Shown: positions 32,746-42,219 of the stretch, one piece after another
How positions within the stretch are numbered: position 1 is the stretch's first letter
How the letters are laid out: each line of letters begins with the position of its first letter
Assembly (NCBI GenBank): GCA_020722815.1
Contig: DYKB01000030.1
Coordinates: 1 to 64,000 of the forward strand
DNA: 64,000 nt
Reading direction: 5' to 3'
Origin: Caldithrix sp.
GTDB lineage: Bacteria > Zhuqueibacterota > Zhuqueibacteria > Thermofontimicrobiales > Sulfurfontimicrobiaceae
Made by a program: the position numbers and the translations under genes
The notes under the pieces: generated by a model
What the model saw: the letters and a program-made list of their open reading frames with translations, nothing else
Database searches by the model: none
What the model was told of the DNA's origin: nothing

Positions 32746-35652
32746 TTAAAAAGATACCCGCATCGAAAGAAAAACCTGTCGTGGTAAATTTCGATAAACC
32801 TGAAAATAGTTATATAATCGCACATCCCGAAGCGGATCATCATCTGGATCCGCATACGTGGCACTGCGTAAAACCCATCGATCCAGTTCGTCACTGCCAC
32901 TTATCGGGGTGATATGCTTGTTATTCAATAAATTCAATACGCGAACACTGGTGGTAAATTGTAAATTACCCATTTTAAATGGCTTTTCAATCCGTAAATC
33001 CGTCTGAGATTCCAGTGGATACCTTCGATTCGATTCGACCTGGTAATCGTACTGATATTCAGGCGACCAGTAATAGGACAAACCGCTTCGGACAGTCAGG
33101 ATCAAACTGGCAGATAAATTTTTAAGTGGTTGAGTCCCCCAAAATTTCACGCTTTCCCCCTCCTTAAAATTGTAGGTTAACACGCCATTGAACCGATGGG
33201 TTCGATCCTCAGGGGCGAGATAATCGCTGGCCGAAAAACTATATTTTTGTTCCAGTTCTTCCGTCATCAACGACCGGTCGAGATAGACACCAAAATAGCC
33301 ATAATTAGTCTGACTTAAGGTATAAGCCAGCCGGTAACGCCAATTTTCATCTGTTCGATTGGAAAAGCTGAGTTCGATGCCGCGGGAATTGCCGTAACCA
33401 TTATTCTCATAACTGGTATAAGTGCCTTTGAGATCATCAGCTTTATTCTGGCTGCCCGTGGAACTTTTAATATAAACCATTGAAATTTGGTCTTTTAAAT
33501 CGTTATAATAGGTGACAATGTCGAGTTGATGTGTATCCCATAAATTTTGCTGAACGCCGACTTCATAATTCACGCTCAATTTGGGTTTTAAATTGGGATT
33601 ACCATAACTGCCCCAGCCATTAAAAGTCTGATTATCCAGCGCCTGGTTAATGATGGGCATCGACCGAAAATGACCGTACTGGACGCGAAAAGCGGTTTTC
33701 TCTCCGATGGGAAAGGAAATACCCAGCCGCGGTGACAGTGACATCCGTGTTTTGGATGGTTCCCATTCTGGAATTCCAGCAGAAGGACTGCCTAATGCCG
33801 GATAAAAGACATTGTACTTATCCTTCGGAACATCGGTACCAAAATTGTAGGCATCCATCCGCAGACCCAGGTTGGCGACCATCCCGGCAAATTCCATTTT
33901 ATCCTGAATATAGGCAGCGGCGTACCAGGTTTTGGCTTTATAATTGGTGGCAAAACCCGTTCGCCAGATAAATGCCGACACACAAAGGGATGAAGCGGCA
34001 TTATAATCCTGATCCATCAAAGAGGCTTCAACGCCGGCTTTAAAAAGATTGGTGTTGGAAAATTGATGGGTATAATTAATTTTTCCTTCATAAAAATGCG
34101 TGACGGACGCCTGATTGTACAAACTTGACCAGGTATAATATTCGCGATATTTTTCATTCCAGGGTCCCCGATCTTCCAGCACCCGATCTTCGGGATTGGG
34201 ATGTAATTGCACATCCTTATCGATGCCCGGGGTTGGTGTTTGCAGTGCATAAAGAATTTCATTCTGGTGCGTAAAAGATGACTCTAAAAAGGCTTTGGAT
34301 GAAAAGATAAGTTTATAATTAATACTCTGGGCAAATACTGTTTCCTCACGGGGTGAATCATACACAAGCGTATATTTTCTTTTCGCGCCATAACTTCCCC
34401 ATAATCCAGCCCAGCGAATGTCATCAGAACCGGAACCCATGCCGGAATAGTACGACTGATATAAGCCGGTAAACTTAAAATGATGCATGGTACTGGGTTT
34501 ATAGGATAAAACAAGCGAAAAATTATTCAACGCCTGCACTTTCTCGCGCGTGGGCAGCCGGGTTGGCTTGTTTTTAATCTCACCGGAAAAGAAAAAATTC
34601 ATTTTTTGAGCATCTCTTCCCAGTGGGCCGCCAAAACTGAACAGGTAGCGGGTATATGGCAGTTTGCGATAATCATAAACACCAAGAACATTGTCATCAG
34701 CAGGCGTATGATTTTTAAGCCATAAATTGTAATTTCGTCGGGCAGCTTCCACATTGACCGCGCCGGAGGAATCCCGAAATTGCGGTTCAGCGAGCCAGGT
34801 TTCGAAATTTCCCCACTTTTGCCATTCGTGCTGATTTTGTGAGTAGAGATAATCGCCCCAATGATACTGTCCGGGAGGTGAATATTCCACCTGGAAAGCC
34901 CCTGAAAATTGTGAGCCGCCTTCTTTGGTCACCACATTGACCACGCCGGATTGGGCATTGCCATATTCGGCATTAAAACCACCGGTAATCACCTCCATTT
35001 GCGAAATAGCCAATGGATTGATATCATATTTCCAGCTATTTTCTGATTTTGTACCCGTGCCATACGCCGGCACACCGGTATTGGTATTCATACTTTTGAT
35101 ACCATTAATGGAATAATTGATTTCAAAAGAACCACCGCCGCGAATGCTCAGTGTGCCATCCGGATTTTTATTGATTCCGGGAGCAAGCTCCAGGACATTT
35201 CGCAAATTTTCAACGGGCATAATCTGGACTTCTGAGGCATCATAGTGGACTGAACTGGCAGTTTTATCAATTTCCACAATGGGACGCTCGGCGGTAACCG
35301 TTACCGTTTCCCCTAAATCAAGCACATCCGGCTTCATCTGAATATCAACTTTGGTGGTTCGGCCCATTTTGACGAGCACATCTTCCACCATCACTTTTTG
35401 ATATCCGATATAAAACACTTTGAGTTTATACTTACCGGGAGGAACATTCAGAATTGTATACCAGCCATCGAAATTGGTAGCAGCACCCAATTGTGTACCA
35501 TCAATCATCACATTGGCACCGATAAGCGGCTCTTTTGTAGAAACATCGGTAATTAAGCCAGCAATTTTACCGGTCTGTTGTGCCGAAAGAAGAGAAGATA
35601 AAATTAAGGGGAGAAACAAAAGGATCAAACCCTTAAATATTTGTATTTTCAC
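32746..35652 (-). CDS. TonB-dependent receptor with carboxypeptidase-regulatory-like N-terminal domain
   Basis: 968 aa; GKIAGLITDVSTKEPLIGANVMIDGTQLGAATNFDGWYTILNVPPGKYKL; plug ISQMEVITGGFNAEYGNAQSGVVNVVTKEGG. Confidence 0.92.
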   Translation of the reverse strand: MKIQIFKGLILLFLPLILSSLLSAQQTGKIAGLITDVSTKEPLIGANVMIDGTQLGAATNFDGWYTILNVPPGKYKLKVFYIGYQKVMVEDVLVKMGRTTKVDIQMKPDVLDLGETVTVTAERPIVEIDKTASSVHYDASEVQIMPVENLRNVLELAPGINKNPDGTLSIRGGGSFEINYSINGIKSMNTNTGVPAYGTGTKSENSWKYDINPLAISQMEVITGGFNAEYGNAQSGVVNVVTKEGGSQFSGAFQVEYSPPGQYHWGDYLYSQNQHEWQKWGNFETWLAEPQFRDSSGAVNVEAARRNYNLWLKNHTPADDNVLGVYDYRKLPYTRYLFSFGGPLGRDAQKMNFFFSGEIKNKPTRLPTREKVQALNNFSLVLSYKPSTMHHFKFTGLYQSYYSGMGSGSDDIRWAGLWGSYGAKRKYTLVYDSPREETVFAQSINYKLIFSSKAFLESSFTHQNEILYALQTPTPGIDKDVQLHPNPEDRVLEDRGPWNEKYREYYTWSSLYNQASVTHFYEGKINYTHQFSNTNLFKAGVEASLMDQDYNAASSLCVSAFIWRTGFATNYKAKTWYAAAYIQDKMEFAGMVANLGLRMDAYNFGTDVPKDKYNVFYPALGSPSAGIPEWEPSKTRMSLSPRLGISFPIGEKTAFRVQYGHFRSMPIINQALDNQTFNGWGSYGNPNLKPKLSVNYEVGVQQNLWDTHQLDIVTYYNDLKDQISMVYIKSSTGSQNKADDLKGTYTSYENNGYGNSRGIELSFSNRTDENWRYRLAYTLSQTNYGYFGVYLDRSLMTEELEQKYSFSASDYLAPEDRTHRFNGVLTYNFKEGESVKFWGTQPLKNLSASLILTVRSGLSYYWSPEYQYDYQVESNRRYPLESQTDLRIEKPFKMGNLQFTTSVRVLNLLNNKHITPISGSDELDRWVLRSATYADPDDDPLRDVRLYNYFQVYRNLPRQVFLSMRVSF

Positions 35653-35663
35653 AGGGTAGCTCC

Positions 35664-35722
35664 ATTAATTAATTTGGCTAATTAACTAACCAAAGTATAG
35701 CAATTTTTTTATTCATTGTCAA
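35664..35722 (-). promoter_or_regulatory. Sigma70-type promoter (TTGACA-17 nt-TATACT) with palindromic operator at the predicted start site
   Basis: -35 TTGACA at 35717-35722, -10 TATACT at 35694-35699, perfect TTAATT-AGCCA-AATTAA palindrome at 35669-35685. Confidence 0.7.
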
Positions 35723-35772
35723 GGGGAAATTTGAATTTTATAAATTTTTTTTTACGTGAAGTATCCGGAAAA

Positions 35773-36123
35773 TTTGCCACGAAGGCACGAAAACACAAAG
35801 AAAACCGTACGTTAAGGATTATCTTATATTAAAAATGGATATTTCTTCTTTTAACCATGAATAAGAATCAGAGAAAAATTTCAAGTTTTATGAACGCAAT
35901 AACTTATTTAAAATTAAATACGAAAGACCTTTAAAAAGTAACCGTTCACCGGGTGGATCGACGCTGTCATTCCCGCATGTTTTTAGTGGGAATCCATATT
36001 TCTTTTGGCAAGTGGGTGCCCGATAAAAGCATTCGGGCCTGACAGAAGCTTTTATTTTATCACACCTGTAAACGGATAATTTATAAATACTTTTTATCTT
36101 CGTGCCTTAGCGACTTCGTGGCT
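35773..36123. repeat. Family C outer inverted repeat enclosing a family B element
   Basis: tttgccacgaaggcacgaaaacacaaag versus cttcgtgccttagcgacttcgtggct. Confidence 0.7.
35939..36079. repeat. Family B MITE-like element
   Basis: gtaaccgttcaccggg ... cacctgtaaacggataa; internal tcattcccgcatgtttttagtgggaatccat and tgcccgataaaagcattcgggcctgacag. Confidence 0.85.
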
Positions 36124-36133
36124 ATAAATGATT

Positions 36134-37909
36134 TTACAGGCTTGAATCAAACGGATTGAATATTTCATCCAGCAAAATTGCAAATTCTGTCCGCGTAACC
36201 AGCCCATTCCGCGAAAAACGTGGAGAAAGAAGAATACTTTTTAATGTTTCCTGAGAATTTTTATCCGCTAATTTTAGAATATGCTGATCAATAAATAGCC
36301 CAAATAACCCGCTTAACCTGGCATAACTAACGGGTGTATTTTCAGTAACTTCAATATTTTCATTAAAAATAATTTGAAAGGCATCTTTCGCCTCTTGAAA
36401 AGTCAAAAAATCATCCGGTCGAAATTTCATTTTATTTTCCCATGGTTCCGGAATTAATTCACCTTTTAGCACACCCGATAAACCGATTCGCTGCACAGGC
36501 TGGAAAGCCGGGTCGTCAGAATTGACATCACCAAACGGCATCAGCCACATTTTCGCAGCTAATAATACCTGCTGCAACTCCCGAATATCAACATCTTTGG
36601 GAGAAATTTGATGCCGCACGCAAAGTGCCGCACTGGCCCCCGCTGCCTGGCCGATTTGCATCACAACCGGTTGCAGCCGGGTACAGCCATTTACAATATG
36701 CGTCACCGAAATACTTTTTTCGGCAACCAACAAGCCATCCATTTCTTTCGGAACCAGGCAGCCGTAAGGCACATTATAAGCGGGTATATCGGGATAATCT
36801 TCGCTGATTTTTACCGGCGCTTTCGCATGATGATGATCCAACGGATAATCCCCTACCGCAACTCCGAATTTATATTTTCCCGAATGATACGGATTGAGTA
36901 TATCATTGGCAGTCAGGGTTTCAATACCGACCACGCGCCGGCTTTCGCGAATATACGGGAGGAACGGCAATTTATCTGCCGTGGGAAATTCATCATCCGC
37001 CAATCCCAGATTTTTGCGGCCCAGCTTTGTTTGAATGTGATAGACACAGCACAGCGTAAAATTTTTTGCCGCCGCAAAAGCTGCCTGACGTTCCATTGCC
37101 TTCATCTCCACGTAGTTTGCATAATAATCATTGCCGTTGATGGGCCAGTTGAGTATAAATTTATTATTCGGCAGCCGGCCATAATCCAGCATTTTTTCAC
37201 AATCTACGACATAAATGCCTGGATCTTCAACCAATTCTTTGCACATATTTTTAAATTCTGCTGGATCATAGTTTTCAGGCTTTAAAATGGTCCTGTCACT
37301 TGTTTTGCCATAATCTTTCAGGATTGCGGTATAGGTGAAGTCCTGAATAAATGCATCAGCCGAATCAGGGGCAAAGGATTCATTCGTTTCGGATCTCGCA
37401 TCCCGCCCCAGACGATATTTGCAGTCTGCCAGCGCCAAAAAATCGCCATATTCAGTCGCATCGATGCTGATTGGCGCCTGAATTGATAAAATCTCCCCCT
37501 TTTTGTTGATAAATTCTGCCCCGTAAACGGTGTTTTTATCTTTTTTTGCTTCAAGGACACGAAAACCATAATAAACCTGGATATTTGGTTCCTGCGCAAC
37601 CATCTTTTTAAAAATCAAATCGCCGACATGCGGTTCGAACAAGGTGTTACTGACCCAGCCGGTTTTCACTGCATCCGGACCGCCATAATATTCCCAAAGC
37701 TTCATTCGAAATTCACCCCATAACCCGGAAGGCAAATGATGATTTCCATCAATGGCACTCACGCCTGCTGCGGTGAGCATACCACCCAGCCAGGGTGTTT
37801 CTTCAACCAGAACAACTTCAACGCCCATTCTCGCTGCCTGTATCGCAGCAGACACCCCACTGGCACCGCCACCAGCTATTAATATATCAGTTTTTAATTT
37901 TCTGGTCAT
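36134..37909 (-). CDS. FAD-dependent oxidoreductase (FAD_oxidored-like)
   Basis: LKTDILIAGGGASGVSAAIQAARMGVEVVLVEETPWLGGMLTAAGVSAIDGNH; SIDATEYGDFLALA; RESRRVVG. Confidence 0.9.
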   Translation of the reverse strand: MTRKLKTDILIAGGGASGVSAAIQAARMGVEVVLVEETPWLGGMLTAAGVSAIDGNHHLPSGLWGEFRMKLWEYYGGPDAVKTGWVSNTLFEPHVGDLIFKKMVAQEPNIQVYYGFRVLEAKKDKNTVYGAEFINKKGEILSIQAPISIDATEYGDFLALADCKYRLGRDARSETNESFAPDSADAFIQDFTYTAILKDYGKTSDRTILKPENYDPAEFKNMCKELVEDPGIYVVDCEKMLDYGRLPNNKFILNWPINGNDYYANYVEMKAMERQAAFAAAKNFTLCCVYHIQTKLGRKNLGLADDEFPTADKLPFLPYIRESRRVVGIETLTANDILNPYHSGKYKFGVAVGDYPLDHHHAKAPVKISEDYPDIPAYNVPYGCLVPKEMDGLLVAEKSISVTHIVNGCTRLQPVVMQIGQAAGASAALCVRHQISPKDVDIRELQQVLLAAKMWLMPFGDVNSDDPAFQPVQRIGLSGVLKGELIPEPWENKMKFRPDDFLTFQEAKDAFQIIFNENIEVTENTPVSYARLSGLFGLFIDQHILKLADKNSQETLKSILLSPRFSRNGLVTRTEFAILLDEIFNPFDSSL

Positions 37910-38093
37910 TTCAATTCTCTAAATGATTTGTGATAAAAAACATTTGCAATTGAACAAATAAATTATTAATTATAGACCGATCATACAAATTTTTAAACAA
38001 AATTTCAAGATAATTTTATTTCACTCCTAAAATGGAATTCATCTACCATCAAAGTAACTGCATAGAAAAATAAACTTTTAACTGAACAAAATT

Positions 38094-40778
38094 ATGTTTA
38101 AAAAAATTTTTATTGTTTTAACCATTCTGTGTCCAGTCTTAATTGACTGCGCCAGACATTCTGATTTTCAAAGATTATCAGCACCACAGACGAGCCAATT
38201 CAGGCGGGAAAAATTAAAAAATGAACTCATCCAATCGACCATCCTTGAAAATTTAGCCAGTGAATTGAGTTTAGAGAATGAAAAAAAATGGCAATCAGCC
38301 TTCTGGGCGATGGAATTAATCCAATATCAATCAGAGAAGGTCGAACAACGTATTAAACAAGCCTTCCTGAAAATTGATGAACGTTCTATCGCATTCCAGC
38401 GGGCGCTGCTGGAAGTAATTTGCACCTTATATCCAAATAATTTTCAGGAGGCGGTAAGAAGATTAACAAAAGCTACGAAAAATTCAAAAATTTTCGCCAT
38501 GGGCATTTTCTATCTCAATGGCGGCAGGTTTCAGCCGAACCGGGAGCATCAACGGCTATTGCAGAAGAAGTTTTCTGCTCAACATGACGATCCGATATTA
38601 TCCATGCTCAGTTTTTATTTGACGCAACCGACCCGGCGCCTCTTCCCCACCGCCGACCAGGTGATTGATTTAATGCAAAATCCTTTTTTTGAGCACAATT
38701 GCGTGATTTTTAGCTTTCATCGCGTCAATCGCTCCTATCCCGGATTGACGGTTATTAAAAAAAATGATAACACATTTTTACGAAAGAATGATGGAACCCT
38801 GTTTTCCATTTCCCATCTGGCACGCTCCGTTTCCAATTTGCCAGGATTTCTCACCAATCTGGAAGGGGATGTCGCGTGGGTGGGTATTGTCGGCATGGGC
38901 AAGGGGCTTGAAGGAAAACTGGCACGCCGGCAAACCAATCCCCAAAACATGCAATTGTCACCGGGTAAATTTCTCAGAACCTGCCATGTCTACCTGGATT
39001 TAGCGAAACCGCTGACGAAGGAACTGGTTGAGGCGTCAATTCATGAATTAGCCAGCAACGGTGCGGAAGTAATAGTCGCCTCGGCGGCATTTGGCGTCGA
39101 TGATCCGCGAAACGAAATATTCGTCAGTGAAATTGCCGCGAAGATGGGCTATCTGGCCACGGCAGCCAGCAGTATTTCCAGATTGTATGGGCTGGTTATT
39201 CGAACCCGGACCGCAGTCATCAACGCCAGTATGATGCCCAAAATGCTGGAGACTGCGAATATGACGGAGCAGGCTGTCCGAAAGACCGGCATCAAAGCGC
39301 CGTTAATGATTATGCGCTCCGATGGCGGGATAATGGACATCAACGAAATGCGCAAACGGCCGATTTTGACCATGCTCTCCGGCCCGGCGGCGGGCGTTGC
39401 GGCCGCTTTGATGTATATCAAAGTGTCAGACGGCATTTTTATCGAGGTAGGCGGCACGTCAACCGATATTTCAGTGATTAAAAACGGAAAACCGCAGATT
39501 AAAAGTGCGCAGATTGGTGGAAACCGGCTCTATTTGCGCACCCTCGATGTGCGGACGCTTGGTATCGCCGGCGGTTCCATTCCGCGAATTCAGCACCAAA
39601 AAATAGTCGATGTCGGCCCGCGCAGTGCCCACATTGCCAATGTCAATTATGTCGCCTTTTCTAAAGAGTCCGATTTTGCGGATATTGAAATCAAAACCAT
39701 TCAACCGCTGCAAAATGACCCGGATGATTATCTGACCATTAATAAAAGGTCGGATCCTTCTGTAAAATATACAATTACGCCATCATGTGCCGCAAATTAT
39801 CTCGGTTTCATCAAAGACATCGGACACAGCATGGCCAATATGAAGGCATTGAATAGCTTTTTTACCGTATTTTCGCAAAAAATTAAAACTGATGCTCAAA
39901 AAATTGCCCATTCCATTCTCACAATTTCAGCCGAAAAAATTAAACCGTTAATCAAACAGCTTATCCGTGAATATAAATTGGATAATGAATTGGTTCAATT
40001 TATTGGCGGCGGCGGTGGTGCGCCGGCGCTTGTGCCCTATACGGCGCAATACATGCATGTTGAACACAAAATTGCCGAAAATTGCGAAGTAATTTCGGCC
40101 ATTGGCGTGGCGCTGGGCATTATTCGGGATTCAATTGAACGCAGCATCATCAATCCCACGGAAGCGGATCTCATTTCCATTCGTCAGGAGGCGATTAAAT
40201 CGGTTGAATCCATGGGCGCAGTGCCGGAAAGCATTGAAGTGAGCATTGAAGTTGATACAAAAAATAAACGACTCATCGCAATTGCAACCGGTTCCAGTGA
40301 ATTGCGAACGCACGACCTCAATATAACAATACTGAATGATGAACAGTTACAAATAATCGCCTCTAAATCGCTTAAAACCGATGTTTCCAAAGTGCAAATC
40401 GTCGCCCGCACCGGTTTTTTAACGGCAATCACCAGTTGGATTTCACAAAAATATCTGTTTGGTCTGTTTACGCAAAAATATCAAAAACTCCGCGTGCTGG
40501 ATCGGGAAGGCGTTATTAAATTGCAGATTAATGACTGCCTGGCCGAACAGGTTCCCGCCAGGCAGGTCAAAAGCAAGATTACTGATTTTATCGCCCAGCT
40601 CACGACTTATGGTGATGCGGGCGCGTTGGTGCCGGATATTTATCTGTTGATTTCTGCCAAAATCATCGACATGACGGGGCTTGTCCAGCAAACACAGATA
40701 ATGGCCCTGGTCGATATTGAGTTACAAAATACCCTCGCGAATGATCCCATTGGCGTCATCGCAACGAGAAAAAAATAG
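38094..40778 (+). CDS. Chimeric ORF: N-terminal secreted/lipoprotein HEAT-like domain fused to C-terminal two thirds of a hydantoinase/oxoprolinase family protein
   Basis: Residues 1-255 MFKKIF...LIDCARHS...[39 protein letters not shown]; then [26 protein letters not shown]...[16 protein letters not shown]...[43 protein letters not shown]. Confidence 0.75.
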   Translation: MFKKIFIVLTILCPVLIDCARHSDFQRLSAPQTSQFRREKLKNELIQSTILENLASELSLENEKKWQSAFWAMELIQYQSEKVEQRIKQAFLKIDERSIAFQRALLEVICTLYPNNFQEAVRRLTKATKNSKIFAMGIFYLNGGRFQPNREHQRLLQKKFSAQHDDPILSMLSFYLTQPTRRLFPTADQVIDLMQNPFFEHNCVIFSFHRVNRSYPGLTVIKKNDNTFLRKNDGTLFSISHLARSVSNLPGFLTNLEGDVAWVGIVGMGKGLEGKLARRQTNPQNMQLSPGKFLRTCHVYLDLAKPLTKELVEASIHELASNGAEVIVASAAFGVDDPRNEIFVSEIAAKMGYLATAASSISRLYGLVIRTRTAVINASMMPKMLETANMTEQAVRKTGIKAPLMIMRSDGGIMDINEMRKRPILTMLSGPAAGVAAALMYIKVSDGIFIEVGGTSTDISVIKNGKPQIKSAQIGGNRLYLRTLDVRTLGIAGGSIPRIQHQKIVDVGPRSAHIANVNYVAFSKESDFADIEIKTIQPLQNDPDDYLTINKRSDPSVKYTITPSCAANYLGFIKDIGHSMANMKALNSFFTVFSQKIKTDAQKIAHSILTISAEKIKPLIKQLIREYKLDNELVQFIGGGGGAPALVPYTAQYMHVEHKIAENCEVISAIGVALGIIRDSIERSIINPTEADLISIRQEAIKSVESMGAVPESIEVSIEVDTKNKRLIAIATGSSELRTHDLNITILNDEQLQIIASKSLKTDVSKVQIVARTGFLTAITSWISQKYLFGLFTQKYQKLRVLDREGVIKLQINDCLAEQVPARQVKSKITDFIAQLTTYGDAGALVPDIYLLISAKIIDMTGLVQQTQIMALVDIELQNTLANDPIGVIATRKK

Positions 40779-40791
40779 GTAATCGATTGCT

Positions 40792-42219
40792 ATGAATTTA
40801 AATCCAACAAAAAATTCCAACCGGGCAACGGCGCTGGATGCCTTGCGGGGATTCGCCATTCTGACCATGGTTCTCAGCGGCGTTATCCCCTATAAAGTAT
40901 TACCTGCCTGGATGTACCATGCGCAGATCTCGCCGCCAACGCATCAATTCAATCCGGATTTGCCGGGATTAACGTGGGTTGATCTTGTTTTTCCCATGTT
41001 TTTATTTGCATTAGGGGCTGCCATTCCACTCGCCCTTTCCCATCGTATCGGGAAGGGCGAACCCTTTACCAAAATCCTGTTTGGCATTGGCGAACGCGGT
41101 TTTTTATTGGGATTTTTTGCCATTTTTCTGCGGCATGTGCGCCCGCATGTTATCGAGTCCACCCCATCCACGCAAACCTGGTTTATCGCCCTGTTGGGAT
41201 TTTTTCTTATGTTCCCGATTTTTCTCCGATTACCCGCTACCTGGAAAGGCTGGTGGAAATATTCCATCAAAATTGGCGGCTGGCTGGCGGTCATAATCTT
41301 GCTGTGGAACCTGAATTATCCGGATGGCAGGGGCTTTTCACTTTCACGAAGCGATATCATTCTGGTTGTTCTGACAAATGTCGCGGTCTTCGGTTCTCTG
41401 ATCTGGCTTTTGACCCGAAATAATCCATTGGTTCGGCTGAGCCTGCTGGGCATTTTGCTCGCCCTCCGATTATCGCAGACAGAAACTGGCTGGATTCAAG
41501 CGCTCTGGAATTATAGCCCGGCCCCATGGATTTACAAAATGTATTATCTTCAATATTTATTTATCGTTATCCCGGGAACAATTATTGGTGAACGCCTGTT
41601 AAGCTGGATGCAGACACCCGAGGCATCCACAAAAGATAATAAAAATTGGTCGTCCGGACGATTTTGGACACTCGCGGGCATTTCGGTAGCATTAATAATC
41701 GTACTTCTGATTGGGCTGCAGGCGCGCTGGGTGTGGCAAACTGCGCTGGCCGCTGCGTTTTTGTGTGGAACCGGGTACTTGATGGTCATGCACGCCAATA
41801 ATGAAGTTGAAAATTTACTTAAAACTCTTTTTTTATGGGCAACCTATTGGCTAATTTTGGGAGTCGTTTTGGAACCTTTTGAAGGCGGCATTAAAAAAGA
41901 TCATTCCACTCTAAGCTACTATTTTGTCACCACCGGCCTCTCGATTTATTTATTAATCGTTTTTTTCATCATTGGCGATGTCTTTAAAAAACAGCGATGG
42001 ATGCAGCTTTTAATCGATAATGGCAAAAATCCGATGATCGCCTATACCGGATTTGCGAATTTTATCTGGCCGATACTCGCGTTAACTGGCCTGGAAAAAG
42101 TTTTTATAAAAATAACGCCAACTCCCTGGCTCGGTTTTCTGCGCGGTCTGTTTTATACCATCATTTTAGCCCTGCTCGTTCAATTTTTCTCAAAACGCAA
42201 ATTATTTTGGAGAACCTGA
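40792..42219 (+). CDS. Multi-TM acyltransferase (HGSNAT/DUF5009-like)
   Basis: RATALDALRGFAILTMVLSGVIPYKVLPAWMYHAQISPP; LTWVDLVFPMFLFALGAAIPLAL; multiple TM helices. Confidence 0.85.
   Translation: MNLNPTKNSNRATALDALRGFAILTMVLSGVIPYKVLPAWMYHAQISPPTHQFNPDLPGLTWVDLVFPMFLFALGAAIPLALSHRIGKGEPFTKILFGIGERGFLLGFFAIFLRHVRPHVIESTPSTQTWFIALLGFFLMFPIFLRLPATWKGWWKYSIKIGGWLAVIILLWNLNYPDGRGFSLSRSDIILVVLTNVAVFGSLIWLLTRNNPLVRLSLLGILLALRLSQTETGWIQALWNYSPAPWIYKMYYLQYLFIVIPGTIIGERLLSWMQTPEASTKDNKNWSSGRFWTLAGISVALIIVLLIGLQARWVWQTALAAAFLCGTGYLMVMHANNEVENLLKTLFLWATYWLILGVVLEPFEGGIKKDHSTLSYYFVTTGLSIYLLIVFFIIGDVFKKQRWMQLLIDNGKNPMIAYTGFANFIWPILALTGLEKVFIKITPTPWLGFLRGLFYTIILALLVQFFSKRKLFWRT

Noticed and set aside
38094-40778. 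Calling this ORF a normal hydantoinase
   Set aside because: The first 255 residues do not resemble the ASKHA lobe and have a secretion signal, so it is reported as a chimera.
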